Shown: piece by piece, positions 63,027-64,000 of the stretch | How the letters are laid out: the number at the start of each line of letters is the position of its first letter | Position numbering within the stretch: position 1 is the first letter of the stretch | Assembly (NCBI GenBank): GCA_017416465.1 | Contig: JAFQCK010000143.1 | Location: 1-64,000 of the forward strand | DNA: 64,000 nucleotides | Direction: 5' to 3' | From: Lachnospiraceae bacterium | GTDB taxonomy: Bacteria > Bacillota > Clostridia > Lachnospirales > Lachnospiraceae | Translations under genes and position numbers: made by a program | Notes under the pieces: model-generated | Database searches by the model: none | What the model was told of the DNA's origin: nothing | Seen by the model: the letters and a program-made list of their open reading frames with translations, nothing else

Positions 63027-63770
63027 TTGAAAGCATACGCAAAAACAGATATAGGCGCTAGAAGACAAACAAATCAGGATTTTGTGTTTTGTTCAATGCA
63101 GCCGGTAGGGAGTTTACCTAACCTTTTCATTGTTGCAGATGGAATGGGTGGTCATAAAGCAGGGGATTTGGCCTCAAGGTATACTGTGGAGGGATTTTTA
63201 GAAACTGTTAGGAATTCGAAGGCAGATAATCCAATAACTATAATTGAAGAGGCAGTAGACAAGTCTAATCTTTTACTTATTCAGAAATCAAAAGAAAGTA
63301 TTGATTATGAAGGAATGGGAACAACATTGGTAGTTGCTACTATCATTGGAAAATCAATTTATATAGCGAATGTTGGTGACAGCAGATTGTATTTAGTTAA
63401 TAACGAAATACAGCAGATTACAAGAGACCATTCTTTAGTTGAAGAGATGATTAGTCTGGGTGAAATTGATAGAAAGAGTGCAAGAACTCATGAGAAAAAG
63501 AATATAATTACAAGAGCCGTCGGAGTTGACACAGAAGTTGTAGCAGACTTTTTTGAAGTGGATTACGTTGATGGCGATATTATATTAATGTGCTCTGATG
63601 GATTATCTAATATGATTGAAGATGAGGATATGAAAAATATAATTAATCAGGGAAACGACTTGCCTGAAATTACAGATAATTTAATAACTGAAGCAAATAA
63701 AAATGGTGGAAGGGATAACATTTCTGTTATACTTGTACAACCGGATTATGAAGAGGTGAAAGAATGTTAA
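63027..63770 (+). CDS. stp: PP2C-type Ser/Thr protein phosphatase Stp/PrpC
   Basis: This 247-residue metal-dependent phosphatase opposes the PASTA kinase PrkC. The metal ligands are in [30 protein letters not shown] and GGRDNISV. It starts at TTG 63027 after AGGAGGT. The stop codon overlaps the kinase start by 7 bp, the typical stp-prkC pairing that controls wall growth and spore germination. Confidence 0.95.
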   Translation: MKAYAKTDIGARRQTNQDFVFCSMQPVGSLPNLFIVADGMGGHKAGDLASRYTVEGFLETVRNSKADNPITIIEEAVDKSNLLLIQKSKESIDYEGMGTTLVVATIIGKSIYIANVGDSRLYLVNNEIQQITRDHSLVEEMISLGEIDRKSARTHEKKNIITRAVGVDTEVVADFFEVDYVDGDIILMCSDGLSNMIEDEDMKNIINQGNDLPEITDNLITEANKNGGRDNISVILVQPDYEEVKEC

Positions 63771-64000
63771 GAAAAGGTATGTTTATCAGTGACCGATATG
63801 AGATTATTGATAAGGTCGGTTCGGGCGGAATGTCTGATGTATATAAGGCAAAATGTCATAAGTTAAATAGATTTGTTGCAATAAAAGTACTTAAATCAGA
63901 GTTTAGTGAAGATAGAAATTTTGTTGCTAAGTTTAAAGTTGAAGCTCAGTCTGCAGCAGGATTATCACATCCTAACATTGTTAATGTATTTGACGTAGGA
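63764..64000 (+). CDS. prkC: Ser/Thr protein kinase PrkC (5' end, cut by the window)
   Basis: Only 79 codons are present. They read [19 protein letters not shown], then the glycine loop GSGGMSDVY and VAIKVLK with the ATP-anchoring Lys, then [13 protein letters not shown]. These are subdomains I to IV of a Hanks-type kinase. The position after stp and the sequence fit PASTA-type PrkC. The transmembrane and PASTA parts lie outside the window. Confidence 0.93.
   Translation, partial: MLRKGMFISDRYEIIDKVGSGGMSDVYKAKCHKLNRFVAIKVLKSEFSEDRNFVAKFKVEAQSAAGLSHPNIVNVFDVG

Overview
The window reads as chromosome of an AT-rich, low-GC Gram-positive bacterium of the class Clostridia, most likely the family Lachnospiraceae. 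This rests on several things: the Firmicute order rimP-nusA-ylxR-ylxQ-infB-rbfA-nrnA-truB-ribF, the priA-def-fmt-rsmB-rlmN-stp-prkC cluster, GGAGG-type ribosome binding sites with frequent TTG/GTG starts, two 'AAA-ATPase-like plus PD-(D/E)XK' proteins, a eukaryotic-type HisA and a sporulation-type FtsK/SpoIIIE. The species cannot be named from this sequence. Almost every gene lies on the + strand. Exceptions are the ytrA/ATPase pair at the left end and glgB.

Layout. 0.1-1.5 kb: minus-strand GntR(YtrA)/ABC-ATPase operon. 1.7-4.6 kb: AAA-ATPase/nuclease-fold protein (copy 1), then an Imm26-like orphan immunity gene and an unknown gene. 4.7-5.5 kb: tRNA-Glu(CUC) and a CheX-like protein. 5.5-13.8 kb: the long translation/ribosome-biogenesis operon, with a leader hairpin and two intergenic palindromic elements. 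13.9-14.1 kb: a 44-residue membrane microprotein. 14.1-18.2 kb: glgB, a TetR regulator, a 2H phosphoesterase and a damaged-looking zinc-ribbon/membrane protein. 18.4-23.9 kb: NlpC/P60 wall hydrolase, rpsO, pnp and metY, each with its own leader or terminator. 24.1-27.8 kb: an accessory islet holding DUF2185 and DUF4274 immunity-type genes, an antitoxin whose RelE/ParE toxin partner carries an in-frame stop, an ankyrin-like protein, a methyltransferase, a PC4/YdbC protein and an integrase relic. 28.1-33.7 kb: a lipoprotein, a MacB-like ABC exporter and eukaryotic-type hisA. 33.9-39.8 kb: a maltodextrin-type ABC uptake operon (binding protein, two permeases, MalQ) followed by its LacI regulator, with a LacI-type operator at the promoter. 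39.9-43.6 kb: two tandem dynamin-like GTPases. 43.9-56.4 kb: ClpP-fold protease, uppP, ftsK/spoIIIE, fhs, dapF, an HTH-Fic module, murE, folD and AAA-ATPase copy 2. 56.5-64 kb: priA, def, fmt, rsmB, rlmN, stp and the 5' end of prkC, with two large inverted-repeat elements between def and fmt.

How it fits together. Most genes are conserved housekeeping genes for translation initiation and ribosome maturation, one-carbon metabolism (fhs and folD, with fmt using the formyl-folate), peptidoglycan synthesis (dapF, murE, uppP, NlpC/P60, and PrkC/Stp signalling) and alpha-glucan use (MalE-F-G-Q, GlgB). Accessory material sits in small islets between these operons: immunity-type genes without toxins, one intact-looking toxin-antitoxin module (HTH-Fic), one broken one (antitoxin plus interrupted RelE/ParE), and relics of recombination genes. 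The most distinctive items are the interrupted toxin, the paired AAA/nuclease-fold genes, the two structured elements at 59.2-59.6 kb, the sorting-signal-like microprotein at 13.9 kb, the tandem dynamins, and the RibF with a rewritten riboflavin-kinase motif. No rRNA, CRISPR array, prophage or intact insertion sequence was seen. Start codons were chosen from ribosome-binding-site spacing and family N-termini. Family assignments come from reading motifs, not from database searches.
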